Notes under the pieces: model-generated | Told to the model about the DNA's origin: nothing | The model's database searches: none | What the model saw: the letters and a program-made list of their open reading frames with translations, nothing else | Origin: Bradyrhizobium sp. KBS0727 | Lineage (GTDB): Bacteria; Pseudomonadota; Alphaproteobacteria; Rhizobiales; Xanthobacteraceae | Assembly: GCF_005937885.2 (NCBI RefSeq) | Contig: NZ_CP042176.1 | Coordinates: 1,669,501 to 1,733,500, forward strand | Direction of reading: 5' to 3' | DNA length: 64,000 nt | Position numbers and translations under genes: made by a program | Shown here: positions 52,504-60,485 of the stretch, in pieces | Layout of the letters: each line of letters begins with the position of its first letter | How positions within the stretch are numbered: the first letter of the stretch is position 1

Positions 52504-53136
52504 CTATCTGATGCCGAGTGTCTTGTGCGTCTGCAGGCTGAGCCGCCACTGCGGATGCCGCAGGCAATAATCCACCGTGCGCGCGGTATTCTCGATCACG
52601 TCAGGCCCGTCCATCGGCTGCAGCGAGAAGCGCTCGAAGGCGAGGGCGGCGAAATCCTCAGGGCAAGCACCGGCCTGCGGATAGACCAGTTTCAATTCAT
52701 GTCCGCGGCGCACCACGAGGTCGGCGCCGGCCTTTGGGCTGACGCAGACCCAGTCCATCCCGTCCGGCGGCTCGATCGTGCCGTTGGTCTCGAGGCCGAT
52801 CGCAAAGCCGCGCGCATGCAGCGCATTGATGAAGGCAGTGTCGACCTGCAGCAGGGGCTCGCCCCCGGTCAGGACGACGTAACGGTTGGTGTTGTCGCCG
52901 GTCCACTGCGCGGCGATGGTATCGGCGAGTTCGTCGGCCGAGGCGTATCGGCCGCCCAGGGTGCCGTCGGTGCCGACAAAGTCGGTGTCGCAGAACTGGC
53001 AGGTGGCGCTGGCGCGGTCCTGTTCGCGACCGCTCCAGAGGTTGCAGCCGGAAAACCGGCAAAACACCGCCGCGCGGCCGGCATGCGCGCCTTCGCCCTG
53101 AAGGGTGAGGAAAATCTCTTTGACCGCGTAACTCAC
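52504..53136 (-). CDS. queE: 7-carboxy-7-deazaguanine synthase (radical SAM)
   Basis: 210 residues. Forms the 7-deazaguanine ring in queuosine synthesis using S-adenosylmethionine and a 4Fe-4S cluster. LTLQGEGAHAGRAAVFCRFS starts the fold. The cluster cysteines are in GCNLW and CQFCDTDF, separated by a 14-residue insertion instead of the usual CxxxCxxC, a known QueE variant. GGEPLLQ (SAM binding) and LETNGTIEPP follow. It is upstream of queD. Confidence 0.93.
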   Translation of the reverse strand: MSYAVKEIFLTLQGEGAHAGRAAVFCRFSGCNLWSGREQDRASATCQFCDTDFVGTDGTLGGRYASADELADTIAAQWTGDNTNRYVVLTGGEPLLQVDTAFINALHARGFAIGLETNGTIEPPDGMDWVCVSPKAGADLVVRRGHELKLVYPQAGACPEDFAALAFERFSLQPMDGPDVIENTARTVDYCLRHPQWRLSLQTHKTLGIR

Positions 53137-53156
53137 TGTCTCTCCTTCGACCGCAC

Positions 53157-53618
53157 CTATTGCTGGATCGCGGAATTGGTCTGTCGCACCGCCTCGCCCA
53201 ATGCCATGGCAGCCGCCATGGCCACATTGAGCGAGCGCAAGCCCGGCTTGATCGGGATCACCAGCCGCGCGTCGGCAACGGCGGCGACCTCGTCGGGAAC
53301 TCCTGCGGACTCCCGCCCGAACAGCAGGACATCGTCCCGGCCGTAGCGAAAGTCCAGATAGGAACCGGCCCCCTTGGTCGTAAACAGCACCAGCCGGAAG
53401 CCCGCCTCGTTACGCCATTGCTCGAATTTTGACCATGAGTCATGGCGGGTGATGGACACCTGGTCGAGATAGTCCATGCCGGCCCGGCGGAAATGCCGGT
53501 CGGACACCGGAAACCCGGCCGGCTCGATAATATGGGCGGCGACATCCAGGCACGCGCACAGCCGCAGGATGGTTCCCGTGTTCTGGGGGATATCGGGCTG
53601 GAAGAGGGCGATTTGCAT
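53157..53618 (-). CDS. trmL: tRNA (cytidine(34)-2'-O)-methyltransferase
   Basis: 153 residues of the SPOUT superfamily. The knot motifs are intact: LFQPDIPQNTGTILRLCACL at the start, LLFGRESAGVP in the middle and IPIKPGLRSLNVAMAAAMAL at the end, the SAM-binding trefoil knot. It methylates the wobble ribose of tRNA-Leu isoacceptors. It lies 20 bp upstream of queE on the same strand, so two wobble-position modification pathways may share a transcript. Confidence 0.93.
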   Translation of the reverse strand: MQIALFQPDIPQNTGTILRLCACLDVAAHIIEPAGFPVSDRHFRRAGMDYLDQVSITRHDSWSKFEQWRNEAGFRLVLFTTKGAGSYLDFRYGRDDVLLFGRESAGVPDEVAAVADARLVIPIKPGLRSLNVAMAAAMALGEAVRQTNSAIQQ

Positions 53619-53623
53619 TCTGA

Positions 53624-53915
53624 CTAGGTTTGCTCATCCAAGGGACGCCGTGCCGAATGCCGGATGTGAACAATCCAGACGTCAGCGTCCTCGACGAAAT
53701 AGTGGATTCGGTACGGATACCGCGTGACCAAGCGGCTGCGCAATTCCGGGGCTCTGGCATTGCGAATTCCGAGATAGGGTTCGCGCAGCGATCAGTGCGG
53801 TTGCGTCAAAGATTGCCCGACCCACCCGGACCGCGGCCGCCGGGTTCTCTTTGGCGATATATTCCATGATTTCCCGAAGATCGTCGCGCGCGCGAGGCGT
53901 AAACCGGAGCGTCAT
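53624..53915 (-). pseudogene. ParE/RelE-type toxin, frameshifted
   Basis: The frame from the ATG at 53915 gives MTLRFTPRARDDLREIMEYI and on to ATALIAA, the N-terminal half of a ParE toxin, and then turns into non-ParE sequence. Removing one base near position 53782 restores EPYLGIRNARAPELRSRLV and RYPYRIHYFVEDADVWIVHI up to a TAG at 53624. This is exactly the C-terminal half of the family. The gene is therefore inactivated by a single-base insertion, unless it is a sequencing error. The antitoxin gene upstream overlaps it by 4 bp and remains intact. Confidence 0.8.
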
Positions 53916-54142
53916 GAACCGCGCGGCTTGAACAATGCGGCGATCTCGTCTGCCGATACGGCTTCACCCCGCTTCGCTTGAGCGAATCCCTGCTGGATTG
54001 CGGTCCACTCGTCGTCATCCGGGTGATAAAATTCACCCTCGCGCGCTTCCAAGGCGAGGAGCATTTGGGCGGCGTCCTCCTGCCGCTCCTGCGGCCAAGT
54101 GAGCACGCGATCCAGAACCTCTTTGACTTGCTCTTTTGTCAT
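53912..54142 (-). CDS. Antitoxin of the ParE-like module
   Basis: 76 residues, MTKEQVKEVLDRVLTWPQER at the start and GEAVSADEIAALFKPRG at the end, which is typical of small antitoxins encoded directly before RelE/ParE toxins. It overlaps both the DUF433 gene upstream and the toxin reading frame downstream (ATGA in each case). With the toxin frameshifted, it may be an orphan that still represses its promoter or neutralises related toxins. Confidence 0.78.
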   Translation of the reverse strand: MTKEQVKEVLDRVLTWPQERQEDAAQMLLALEAREGEFYHPDDDEWTAIQQGFAQAKRGEAVSADEIAALFKPRGS

Positions 54143-54336
54143 GTTCGATCGACTTCCAGAAAGGCGATGACATGCTCCCTGGTCACGGACGGGAAGCCCT
54201 CCAGAAAATCGTCGATCGATTCCCCGGCTTCCAGGTAGTCCAGCAGGGTCTGCACAGGCACCCTCGTTCCGTGAAAAACGGCCGTGCCGCCCATCACGTC
54301 GAGATTTCGCGAGACCGTTGGTTGCTCCTGCGTCAT
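54139..54336 (-). CDS. DUF433 family protein
   Basis: 65 residues. MGGTAVFHGTRVPVQTLLDY and GESIDDFLEGFPSVTREHVI are the DUF433 hallmarks. DUF433 proteins are usually the antitoxin-like partners of PIN-domain (DUF5615) toxins; no such partner is visible, and the next gene is instead a ParE antitoxin. ATGs at 54336 and 54348 are both possible. The stop overlaps the antitoxin start, so the three genes form one short operon. Confidence 0.82.
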   Translation of the reverse strand: MTQEQPTVSRNLDVMGGTAVFHGTRVPVQTLLDYLEAGESIDDFLEGFPSVTREHVIAFLEVDRT

Positions 54337-54739
54337 GACCGAAACCATATCATGTGGCCCGCTAGCGGTACACATTGCCGGCCGGCGAATGAAACAGCCG
54401 AAGGGCCCGCAAGATTCGCCGGATAATGACACGGGCAAGACGTCCGGGCGGCGGTATAGGCGGGCACAGCGCCCCTCCGGCGGCCGATGAAATCTCTGAA
54501 AAAATCATCGCCCGGCGCGGATTTAGTGCATTGCACCGTCGTGGGCCGATAGCGGGCTTGCGCTCGTCCGGCAAGGGTGCCAATAGAACGATTCTGGACT
54601 GCCTGTTCCGCCCGATCGGTGGGGATAAAGCGGTCGTTCTGCCGCCGCGGGGGGTCGCGGGCGCCGGCAACCACTCCTTGTCGCATTTGGCGTCTTTGGG
54701 GCGGTTCCACCGGCTGCAGATAAGAAAGGGCTTGGAATC
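54337..54739. other. Intergenic region before fbcF
   Basis: About 400 bp between the divergent DUF433 gene and fbcF. No plausible coding frame and no repeat family seen elsewhere in the window were found. It must carry the promoters of both units, but I could not place a convincing -35/-10 pair. Confidence 0.5.
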
Positions 54740-55270
54740 GTGACGACAGCGTCTTCGGCGGACCATCCGACACGCCGTGATTTCCTTTTTGTTGCAACGG
54801 GAGCCGTCGCCGCCGTCGGCGCAGCCGCCACCGTGTGGCCGCTGATTTCCCAGATGAACCCGGACGCCTCGACGATCGCGGCCGGCGCGCCGATCGAGGT
54901 CGATCTGGCCCCGATTGCCCTGGGACAGGACATCAAGGTGTTCTGGCGCGGCAAGCCGATTTACATCAGCCACCGCACCAAGAAGCAGATCGACGAGGCG
55001 CGCAGCGTGCCGGTGTCGAGCCTGCCCGATCCGGCCACCGATCAATCGCGGGTCAAGGAAGGCCACGACCAGTGGCTGGTTGTCATCGGCATCTGCACCC
55101 ATCTCGGCTGCATCCCGATCGCCCATGAAGGCAATTACGACGGCTTCTTCTGCCCTTGCCACGGTTCGCAGTACGACTCCTCGGGCCGTATTCGCCAGGG
55201 GCCGGCTCCGGCCAACCTGGCGGTGCCGCCCTACACCTTCGTTTCCGATAGCAAAATCCAGATCGGCTAA
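54740..55270 (+). CDS. fbcF: Ubiquinol-cytochrome c reductase iron-sulfur subunit (Rieske)
   Basis: 176 residues, the Rieske protein of the bc1 complex. A twin-arginine signal ([20 protein letters not shown]) anchors and exports it. The [2Fe-2S] ligands lie in CTHLGC and CPCHGS, and the GPAPANL Pro loop follows. It transfers electrons from ubiquinol to cytochrome c1. The GTG start gives the proper Tat region. fbcH follows after 66 bp. Confidence 0.95.
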   Translation: MTTASSADHPTRRDFLFVATGAVAAVGAAATVWPLISQMNPDASTIAAGAPIEVDLAPIALGQDIKVFWRGKPIYISHRTKKQIDEARSVPVSSLPDPATDQSRVKEGHDQWLVVIGICTHLGCIPIAHEGNYDGFFCPCHGSQYDSSGRIRQGPAPANLAVPPYTFVSDSKIQIG

Positions 55271-55336
55271 GGGCTCGGACGTCAGTCCGAGACCCCTTAA
55301 CCCGTCGCGTCGTCTTACTTCCTCAGGATCGCATCA

Positions 55337-57403
55337 ATGAGCGGACCATCCGATTTCCAGCCGACCAATCCCGCCTTGAAGTGGATCGAACGGCGTCTCC
55401 CGATCATGGGACTCATGCATTCCTCGTTCGTGGCGTATCCGACGCCGCGCAACCTGAACTACTGGTGGACCTTCGGCGCCATCCTTTCGTTGATGCTGGG
55501 CGTGCAGATCCTGACCGGCGTGATCCTGGCGATGCACTACACGCCGTATGCCGATCTCGCCTTCAAGTCGGTCGAGCTGATCGTCCGCGACGTCAATTAC
55601 GGCTGGCTGCTGCGCAACATCCACGCCAGCGGCGCTTCGATGTTCTTCTTCGCCGTCTACATTCACATGTTCCGCGGCCTGTATTACGGGTCGTACAAGG
55701 AGCCGCGTGAAGTGCTCTGGATCCTCGGCGTCATCATCTACCTCTTGATGATGGCGACGGGCTTCATGGGTTACGTGCTGCCGTGGGGCCAGATGAGCTT
55801 CTGGGGCGCCACCGTCATCACCAACCTGTTCTCGGCCGTGCCCTATTTCGGCGAGAGCATCGTCACCCTGCTGTGGGGCGGCTATTCGGTCGGCAATCCG
55901 ACCCTGAACCGCTTCTTCTCGCTGCATTACCTGCTGCCGTTCGTGATCGCCGGCGTGGTCGTGCTGCACATCTGGGCGCTGCACGTTGCCGGCCAGAACA
56001 ACCCGGCCGGTGTCGAGGCGAAGACCGAAAAGGACACGGTGCCTTTCACGCCCTACGCCACCATCAAGGACGCGTTCGGCGTCTCCTGCTTCATGTTGTT
56101 CTTCGCCTGGTTCATTTTCTACATGCCGAACTATCTCGGCGACGCCGACAACTACATTCCGGCGAACCCCGGCGTGACCCCCGAGCACATCGTGCCGGAG
56201 TGGTACTACCTGCCGTTCTACGCAATCCTGCGTTCGATCCCGAACAAGCTCGCCGGTGTCGCCGGGATGTTCGGCGCGATCATCGTGCTGGCGTTCCTGC
56301 CCTGGCTCGACAACGCCAAGACCCGTTCGTCGAAATATCGTCCGTTGGCCAAGCAGTTCTTCTGGATCTTCGTCGTCGTCTGCATCGGGCTCGGCTATCT
56401 CGGTGCGCAGCCGCCGGAAGGCATCTATGTGATCGCCGGCCGTATCCTGACCTTCTGCTACTTCGCCTATTTCCTGATCCTGCTGCCGTTGCTGAGCCGG
56501 ATCGAGACGCCCCGTCCGGTGCCGAATTCGATCGCCGACGACGTGCTGGCGAAGTCAGGCGGCAAGGTCGCGGCGTCGATCGCGATCGCGCTCCTCGTCG
56601 CCGGAGGCCTGTTCGCAGGCAGCGTGCAGAACGCGCGCGCCGCGGAGCATTCGGACTCGCCGCCCGGCCAGAAGTGGTCGTTCGCCGGTCCAGTGGGCAC
56701 GTTCGATCGCGGCTCGTTGCAGCGCGGCCTCAAGGTATACAAGGAAGTCTGCTCGGCCTGCCACGGCCTGTCCTACATCGCCTTCCGCAATCTCGCCGAT
56801 GCCGGCGGCCCCGGCTATTCGGTGGCGCAGGCGGCGGCGTTCGCGTCGGATTACAAGGTCAAGGACGGCCCGAACGACCAGGGCGAGATGTTCGAGCGGC
56901 CGGGCCGGCCCGCCGACTATTTCCCGTCGCCGTTCCCGAACGAGCAGGCGGCCCGCGCGGCCAATGGCGGCGCCTTTCCGCCGGACCTGTCGCTGATCAC
57001 CAAGGCGCGTTCCTACAAGCGCGGCTTCCCGATGTTCATCATCGACTTCTTCACCCAGTACCAGGAACAGGGTCCGGATTACGTCGACGCGGTGCTGCAG
57101 GGGTTTGAGGAAAAGCCGCCGGCTGGCGTGACCATCCCCGAGGGTTCCTACTACAACAAGTATTTCCCGGGCCACGCCATCAAGATGCCGAAGCCGCTCA
57201 GCGACGGCCAAGTGACGTTTGACGATGGTTCGCCGGCCACCGTTGCGCAATACGCCAAGGACGTCACCACGTTCCTGATGTGGGCCGCGGAACCGCACAT
57301 GGAAGCGCGCAAGCGGCTGGGCCTGCAGGTGTTCGTGTTCCTGATCCTGCTCAGCGTCCTCTTGTACTTCACCAAGAAGAAGGTCTGGGCCAACGCCCAC
57401 TAA
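55337..57403 (+). CDS. fbcH: Fused cytochrome b / cytochrome c1 of the bc1 complex
   Basis: 688 residues encoding two subunits. Residues 1 to about 410 are cytochrome b, with haem-binding His in [19 protein letters not shown] and [20 protein letters not shown] and the quinol-site [11 protein letters not shown] signal-like hydrophobic segment ([20 protein letters not shown]) with likely cleavage before EHSD near residue 437 precedes cytochrome c1. There CSACHGL binds haem c (Cys472, Cys475, His476) and a C-terminal helix anchors it. In Bradyrhizobium this precursor is known to be cut into two proteins after synthesis. A terminator follows. Confidence 0.95.
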   Translation: MSGPSDFQPTNPALKWIERRLPIMGLMHSSFVAYPTPRNLNYWWTFGAILSLMLGVQILTGVILAMHYTPYADLAFKSVELIVRDVNYGWLLRNIHASGASMFFFAVYIHMFRGLYYGSYKEPREVLWILGVIIYLLMMATGFMGYVLPWGQMSFWGATVITNLFSAVPYFGESIVTLLWGGYSVGNPTLNRFFSLHYLLPFVIAGVVVLHIWALHVAGQNNPAGVEAKTEKDTVPFTPYATIKDAFGVSCFMLFFAWFIFYMPNYLGDADNYIPANPGVTPEHIVPEWYYLPFYAILRSIPNKLAGVAGMFGAIIVLAFLPWLDNAKTRSSKYRPLAKQFFWIFVVVCIGLGYLGAQPPEGIYVIAGRILTFCYFAYFLILLPLLSRIETPRPVPNSIADDVLAKSGGKVAASIAIALLVAGGLFAGSVQNARAAEHSDSPPGQKWSFAGPVGTFDRGSLQRGLKVYKEVCSACHGLSYIAFRNLADAGGPGYSVAQAAAFASDYKVKDGPNDQGEMFERPGRPADYFPSPFPNEQAARAANGGAFPPDLSLITKARSYKRGFPMFIIDFFTQYQEQGPDYVDAVLQGFEEKPPAGVTIPEGSYYNKYFPGHAIKMPKPLSDGQVTFDDGSPATVAQYAKDVTTFLMWAAEPHMEARKRLGLQVFVFLILLSVLLYFTKKKVWANAH

Positions 57404-57427
57404 GACCGCCTTCGACAGCGAATTCGT

Positions 57428-57455
57428 AAAAAGCCCCTGCGGGGGCTTTTTTGTT
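57428..57455 (+). terminator. Intrinsic terminator of fbcFH
   Basis: AAAAAGCCCC (57428-57437), a TGCG loop and GGGGCTTTTT form a perfect 10-bp stem with a T-tract (TTTTTTGTTG). Confidence 0.92.
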
Positions 57456-57548
57456 GTCTCCTCGCGGTGACGGGCTAGTGCATTGCATCCGAGCCACCCA
57501 GCGGACAAAATGCCCGCCAATCAGCCAGAAATCATCCCGGAGGAAATC

Positions 57549-58223
57549 ATGGGTACCAACATCACCTTCAAGCGCCCGGACGGCAAGGACGCCAACGGCT
57601 ACCTCGCCAATGCCGCGCGCGGCAATGCGCCTTGTGTGGTCGTGATCCAGGAATGGTGGGGGCTGTCCGACCAGATCAAGGGCCTGTGCGACCGCTTCGC
57701 GGTGGCGGGTTTCGACGCGCTGGCGCCCGATCTCTACAACGGCAAGGTGGTGCCGTATCACGACACCGACGCTGCCGGCAAAGAGATGAACTCGCTGGAT
57801 TTCATGGACGCCACCACGCAGACCGTGCGCGGCGCGGCGCAATATCTGTCAAAGAACGGCGCCAAGGTCGGCCTGACCGGTTTCTGCCTCGGCGGTGCGG
57901 TGACCATCATTGGCGCCGTCAAGGTTCCCGAGCTCACGGCGGGCGTCGTGTTCTACGGCATTCCGCCGGAACAGGCGGCCAAGCCCGCCGACATCAAAAT
58001 TCCGCTGCAGGCCCATTTTGCCAACAAGGACGACTGGTGCACGCCGGCGCTGGTCGATGGTTTCGAGAAGGCGATGAAGGCCGCCGGCAAGTCGCTCGAG
58101 CTGTTTCGCTATGACGCCGAACACGCCTTCGTCAACGAGCAGCGGCAATCCGTGCATGATCGCGCCGCCGCCGAACTGGCCTGGGGCAGAGCGACGGAGT
58201 TTTTCAAAAAGCATCTCGGGTAA
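57549..58223 (+). CDS. Dienelactone hydrolase family protein
   Basis: 224-residue alpha/beta hydrolase. The nucleophile elbow GFCLGG carries the catalytic Cys, and a Glu in VVIQEWWGL is the known partner residue. Asp in NKDDWCTP and His in AEHAFVN complete the triad. The start at 57549 follows GGAGGAAATC. Dienelactone hydrolases open muconolactone rings in aromatic degradation, but most chromosomal copies have unknown substrates. Confidence 0.9.
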   Translation: MGTNITFKRPDGKDANGYLANAARGNAPCVVVIQEWWGLSDQIKGLCDRFAVAGFDALAPDLYNGKVVPYHDTDAAGKEMNSLDFMDATTQTVRGAAQYLSKNGAKVGLTGFCLGGAVTIIGAVKVPELTAGVVFYGIPPEQAAKPADIKIPLQAHFANKDDWCTPALVDGFEKAMKAAGKSLELFRYDAEHAFVNEQRQSVHDRAAAELAWGRATEFFKKHLG

Positions 58224-58225
58224 CA

Positions 58226-59122
58226 GTGAAAGTCTTCTGCACAGGTGCGTCCGGCTATATCGGCGGATCGGTCGCCGCGCATCTCGTTGCCGCCGGGCAT
58301 CAGGTCACCGGCCTGGTCCGCTCGCAGGAAAAAGCCGACGCGGTTCGCGCCCGGGGCATCCAGCCGTTGCTGGGAACGCTGGATGACGCCGAGCGCCTGG
58401 TGCAAGCGGCACGCGCCGCCGACATCGTCGTCAATGCGGCGAGCGCCGATCACAAGGGGGCGGTCACGGCCCTGCTTGACGCGCTGGCCGGAAGCGGCAA
58501 GCCGTTCATCCACACCTCAGGATCGAGCATCGTCGGTACGCGCAGCCGTGGGCACCGCTCCGACGCGGTGTTCGACGAAAGTTCAGCCATCACGCCTTCG
58601 CCGGCCCGCGCGGCCCGGGTCGCGTTGAACGATCTCATCCTCTCCTGGCGCGACAAGGGATGCCGTCCGGTCATCATCTGCCCGAGCCTGATCTACGGCC
58701 TCGGCCTTGGCGTCGAGCAACACTCGACGCAGGTGCCGCTGTTGATTGACCTGGCGAAAAAACGAGGTTGTGCCGCACATGCCGGGCCGGGCGAGAACAT
58801 CTGGTCGAACGTGCATATCGACGATCTGGTGACGCTCTATGCGCTCGCCATCGAGAAGGCACCGGCGGGGGCGTTCTGCTTTGCCGAGAACGGTGAAAAT
58901 TCGATGCGCGAGGTGTGCGAGGCCATCAACCGCATGCTGGGTCTTGCCGGACCACCAACGGCGATGTCGATGGAAGAGGCGGCCGCCGAATGGGGCGAGG
59001 GCACCGCCGAGGATACGATGGCTTCCAACAGCAGGGTGCGCGCGGTCCGGGCGCGGCAACTCGGCTGGAAGCCGAAAGCGCGGAGCCTGATCGAGGAGAT
59101 CGAGCAGGGCTGTTACCGGTAG
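58226..59122 (+). CDS. NAD-dependent epimerase/dehydratase family protein
   Basis: 298-residue extended SDR-like protein. The N-terminal nucleotide motif VFCTGASGYIGG is canonical. HTSGSSIVG and ICPSLIYGLGLG follow, and HIDDLVTLYALAIEKAPAG is typical of the atypical SDR5-like group. The catalytic YxxxK is not present in the standard place, so it may be a non-catalytic or atypical reductase. The GTG start lies 2 bp after the dienelactone hydrolase stop, so the two are co-transcribed. Confidence 0.85.
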   Translation: MKVFCTGASGYIGGSVAAHLVAAGHQVTGLVRSQEKADAVRARGIQPLLGTLDDAERLVQAARAADIVVNAASADHKGAVTALLDALAGSGKPFIHTSGSSIVGTRSRGHRSDAVFDESSAITPSPARAARVALNDLILSWRDKGCRPVIICPSLIYGLGLGVEQHSTQVPLLIDLAKKRGCAAHAGPGENIWSNVHIDDLVTLYALAIEKAPAGAFCFAENGENSMREVCEAINRMLGLAGPPTAMSMEEAAAEWGEGTAEDTMASNSRVRAVRARQLGWKPKARSLIEEIEQGCYR

Positions 59123-59158
59123 CGGCAGCCGACCCGATATCTTATCGGTCGCACGCAG

Positions 59159-60154
59159 CTATTGCTTCACTCCGTCCCACCACGCGCACGTCCCCGACAT
59201 CAGTTTGTAATTGCCTTCCATCACCTGCACCGGCGCGCGCAGCCCGCTGGCCGCGGCATGCATACGCATCTCGCGCGCGACCGCGCGGTCTTCCGGCGGC
59301 AGCCAGACGCGCTCATGGCCCCACAGGCTCGGCCCGTCATGCATCTCGACCGGCTGCCAGGTCGCGGGATCGATCTCGCGGCCGCCCCAGCCGCATTCAA
59401 TCATGAAGGAGGACGGCGTCTTGGCGTAGAACGAGGTCGTGAAATCGTTGGTGTGGCGGCCGAGCGTAACGCCGATGCGGTCGTCCTGGGTCAGCGCGAT
59501 GTCGTAAGCCTGGCCGACATCGTCGAGCGAATAGAGCTCGACCATCAAATGGTGCATGCCGTTCCTGCCGGTCTCGATCAGCGCCAGGCTGTGATGCCGG
59601 GCATTGACGTGGAAGAAATAGGCGCGGAACGGCTTTTCGATGTAGTCGGACAACCCGAAGCCCAGCACGTCGACATAGAACGCCATCACGGGGTCGATGT
59701 TTTCGACCGTCAGCACGGCGTGGCCGAGCCCGAGCGGGCCGGTGCGAAAACCCGAGATCGATCGTCCCGGGCTGAACGGCGTCTCGTCGATTTCGGGGCC
59801 GTAAAACGCTTCGAGCCGGTTGCCGGCGGGGTCGAGGAACGAAATCAGACTGCGGACACGCCTCGCATCGGCCAGCGTCTGCGGTTCGGCCACGACCCGG
59901 ACGCCGGCCTGTTCCAGCCGGGCCGCGAGTGCGTCCAGTGCAGCCGCGTCCGCGACCTCCCAGCCGAAGAAACGCGTGCCTTCGCCCATGGCGCGGTCGA
60001 TCACGATGCGTTGTTTGCGGTCGTCCATCCGGAACGCCAGCAGCGAATTGCCGCGCTCGACCGCCTGCAGGCCGACGAGCCCGGTCCCGAACTGCCGCCA
60101 GTCCTCGAGGGCGGCCGATCCGAACCCGGCATATCCCAGACCGAGCAATGCCAT
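59159..60154 (-). CDS. Two-domain VOC / extradiol dioxygenase-like protein (BphC type)
   Basis: 331 residues. Two vicinal-oxygen-chelate domains fit the class I extradiol dioxygenases. Metal ligands appear intact: His in GLGHAVLTVEN, His in NGMHHLMVEL and Glu in SSFMIECGWGG. FHVNARHHSLAL gives the second-sphere His residues. It would cleave a catechol-type ring beside the two hydroxyls. No ring-hydroxylating partners lie nearby; the convergent dienelactone hydrolase unit is the closest aromatic-type function. Confidence 0.87.
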   Translation of the reverse strand: MALLGLGYAGFGSAALEDWRQFGTGLVGLQAVERGNSLLAFRMDDRKQRIVIDRAMGEGTRFFGWEVADAAALDALAARLEQAGVRVVAEPQTLADARRVRSLISFLDPAGNRLEAFYGPEIDETPFSPGRSISGFRTGPLGLGHAVLTVENIDPVMAFYVDVLGFGLSDYIEKPFRAYFFHVNARHHSLALIETGRNGMHHLMVELYSLDDVGQAYDIALTQDDRIGVTLGRHTNDFTTSFYAKTPSSFMIECGWGGREIDPATWQPVEMHDGPSLWGHERVWLPPEDRAVAREMRMHAAASGLRAPVQVMEGNYKLMSGTCAWWDGVKQ

Positions 60155-60286
60155 GTGCTGCCTCCCTGATACCCATTCCGGGCGGTTCGCCCGCCGCTGC
60201 TTCGGCGCGAATGCTACGCGTATTTCGGCGCTTTCAAACCCCAAAAGTTGGCCGAGGGGGCTGCCGGCCCCGCACCGGGCCGTCCC

Positions 60287-60315
60287 TTGACATCGTCGGC
60301 GGCGGATGGTGTTTA
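60287..60315 (+). promoter_or_regulatory. Predicted sigma-70-type promoter of trpL-trpE(G)
   Basis: TTGACA (60287-60292), a 17-bp spacer and TGTTTA (60310-60315) give a near-canonical promoter. The expected transcription start lies about 7 bp on, at or next to the A of the trpL ATG (60323). Confidence 0.65.
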
Positions 60316-60322
60316 AACCGCC

Positions 60323-60370
60323 ATGAACACCGTCGTCCGCCCATTCCGTCTTTGGTGGCGCACCTCTTAA
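60323..60370 (+). CDS. trpL: trp operon leader peptide
   Basis: A 15-codon frame reads M-N-T-V-V-R-P-F-R-L-W-W-R-T-S-stop with two adjacent Trp codons (60353-60358). It lies 115 bp upstream of trpE(G) and directly before inverted repeats. Tandem Trp codons in a short leader are the hallmark of attenuation, and rhizobial trpE(G) genes are known to be controlled this way. No Shine-Dalgarno precedes the ATG, and the predicted transcript starts at or near it, so translation may be leaderless. Confidence 0.82.
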   Translation: MNTVVRPFRLWWRTS

Positions 60371-60445
60371 AGAGGTGGCCGGTGCGATTTCATTTTCCCA
60401 AATCGTCGAAGGTCGCCATCGCAGTGCGACGGTCCTTCGTTTGTC
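60359..60445 (+). promoter_or_regulatory. trp attenuator region
   Basis: Alternative pairings begin inside trpL. CACCTCT (60361-60367) can pair with AGAGGTG (60371-60377); alternatively CGCACC (60359-60364) pairs with GGTGCG (60381-60386). Downstream, CGATTT pairs with AAATCG (60400-60405), and CGAAGG (60407-60412) with CCTTCG (60434-60439), the latter followed by TTTGT. A ribosome stalled at the Trp codons would mask the first arm. The exact terminator and antiterminator cannot be fixed by eye. Confidence 0.6.
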
Positions 60446-60485
60446 CTGTGTGGCGCTCCCTCCCCAAGTTTCGTAAGAGGATCAC

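Noticed and set aside
54526..57485. A shared TAGTGCATTGCA near 54526 and 57476, before fbcF and before the dienelactone hydrolase
   Set aside because: Only 12 bases match, with unrelated flanks and no consistent spacing to the genes; chance is sufficient.
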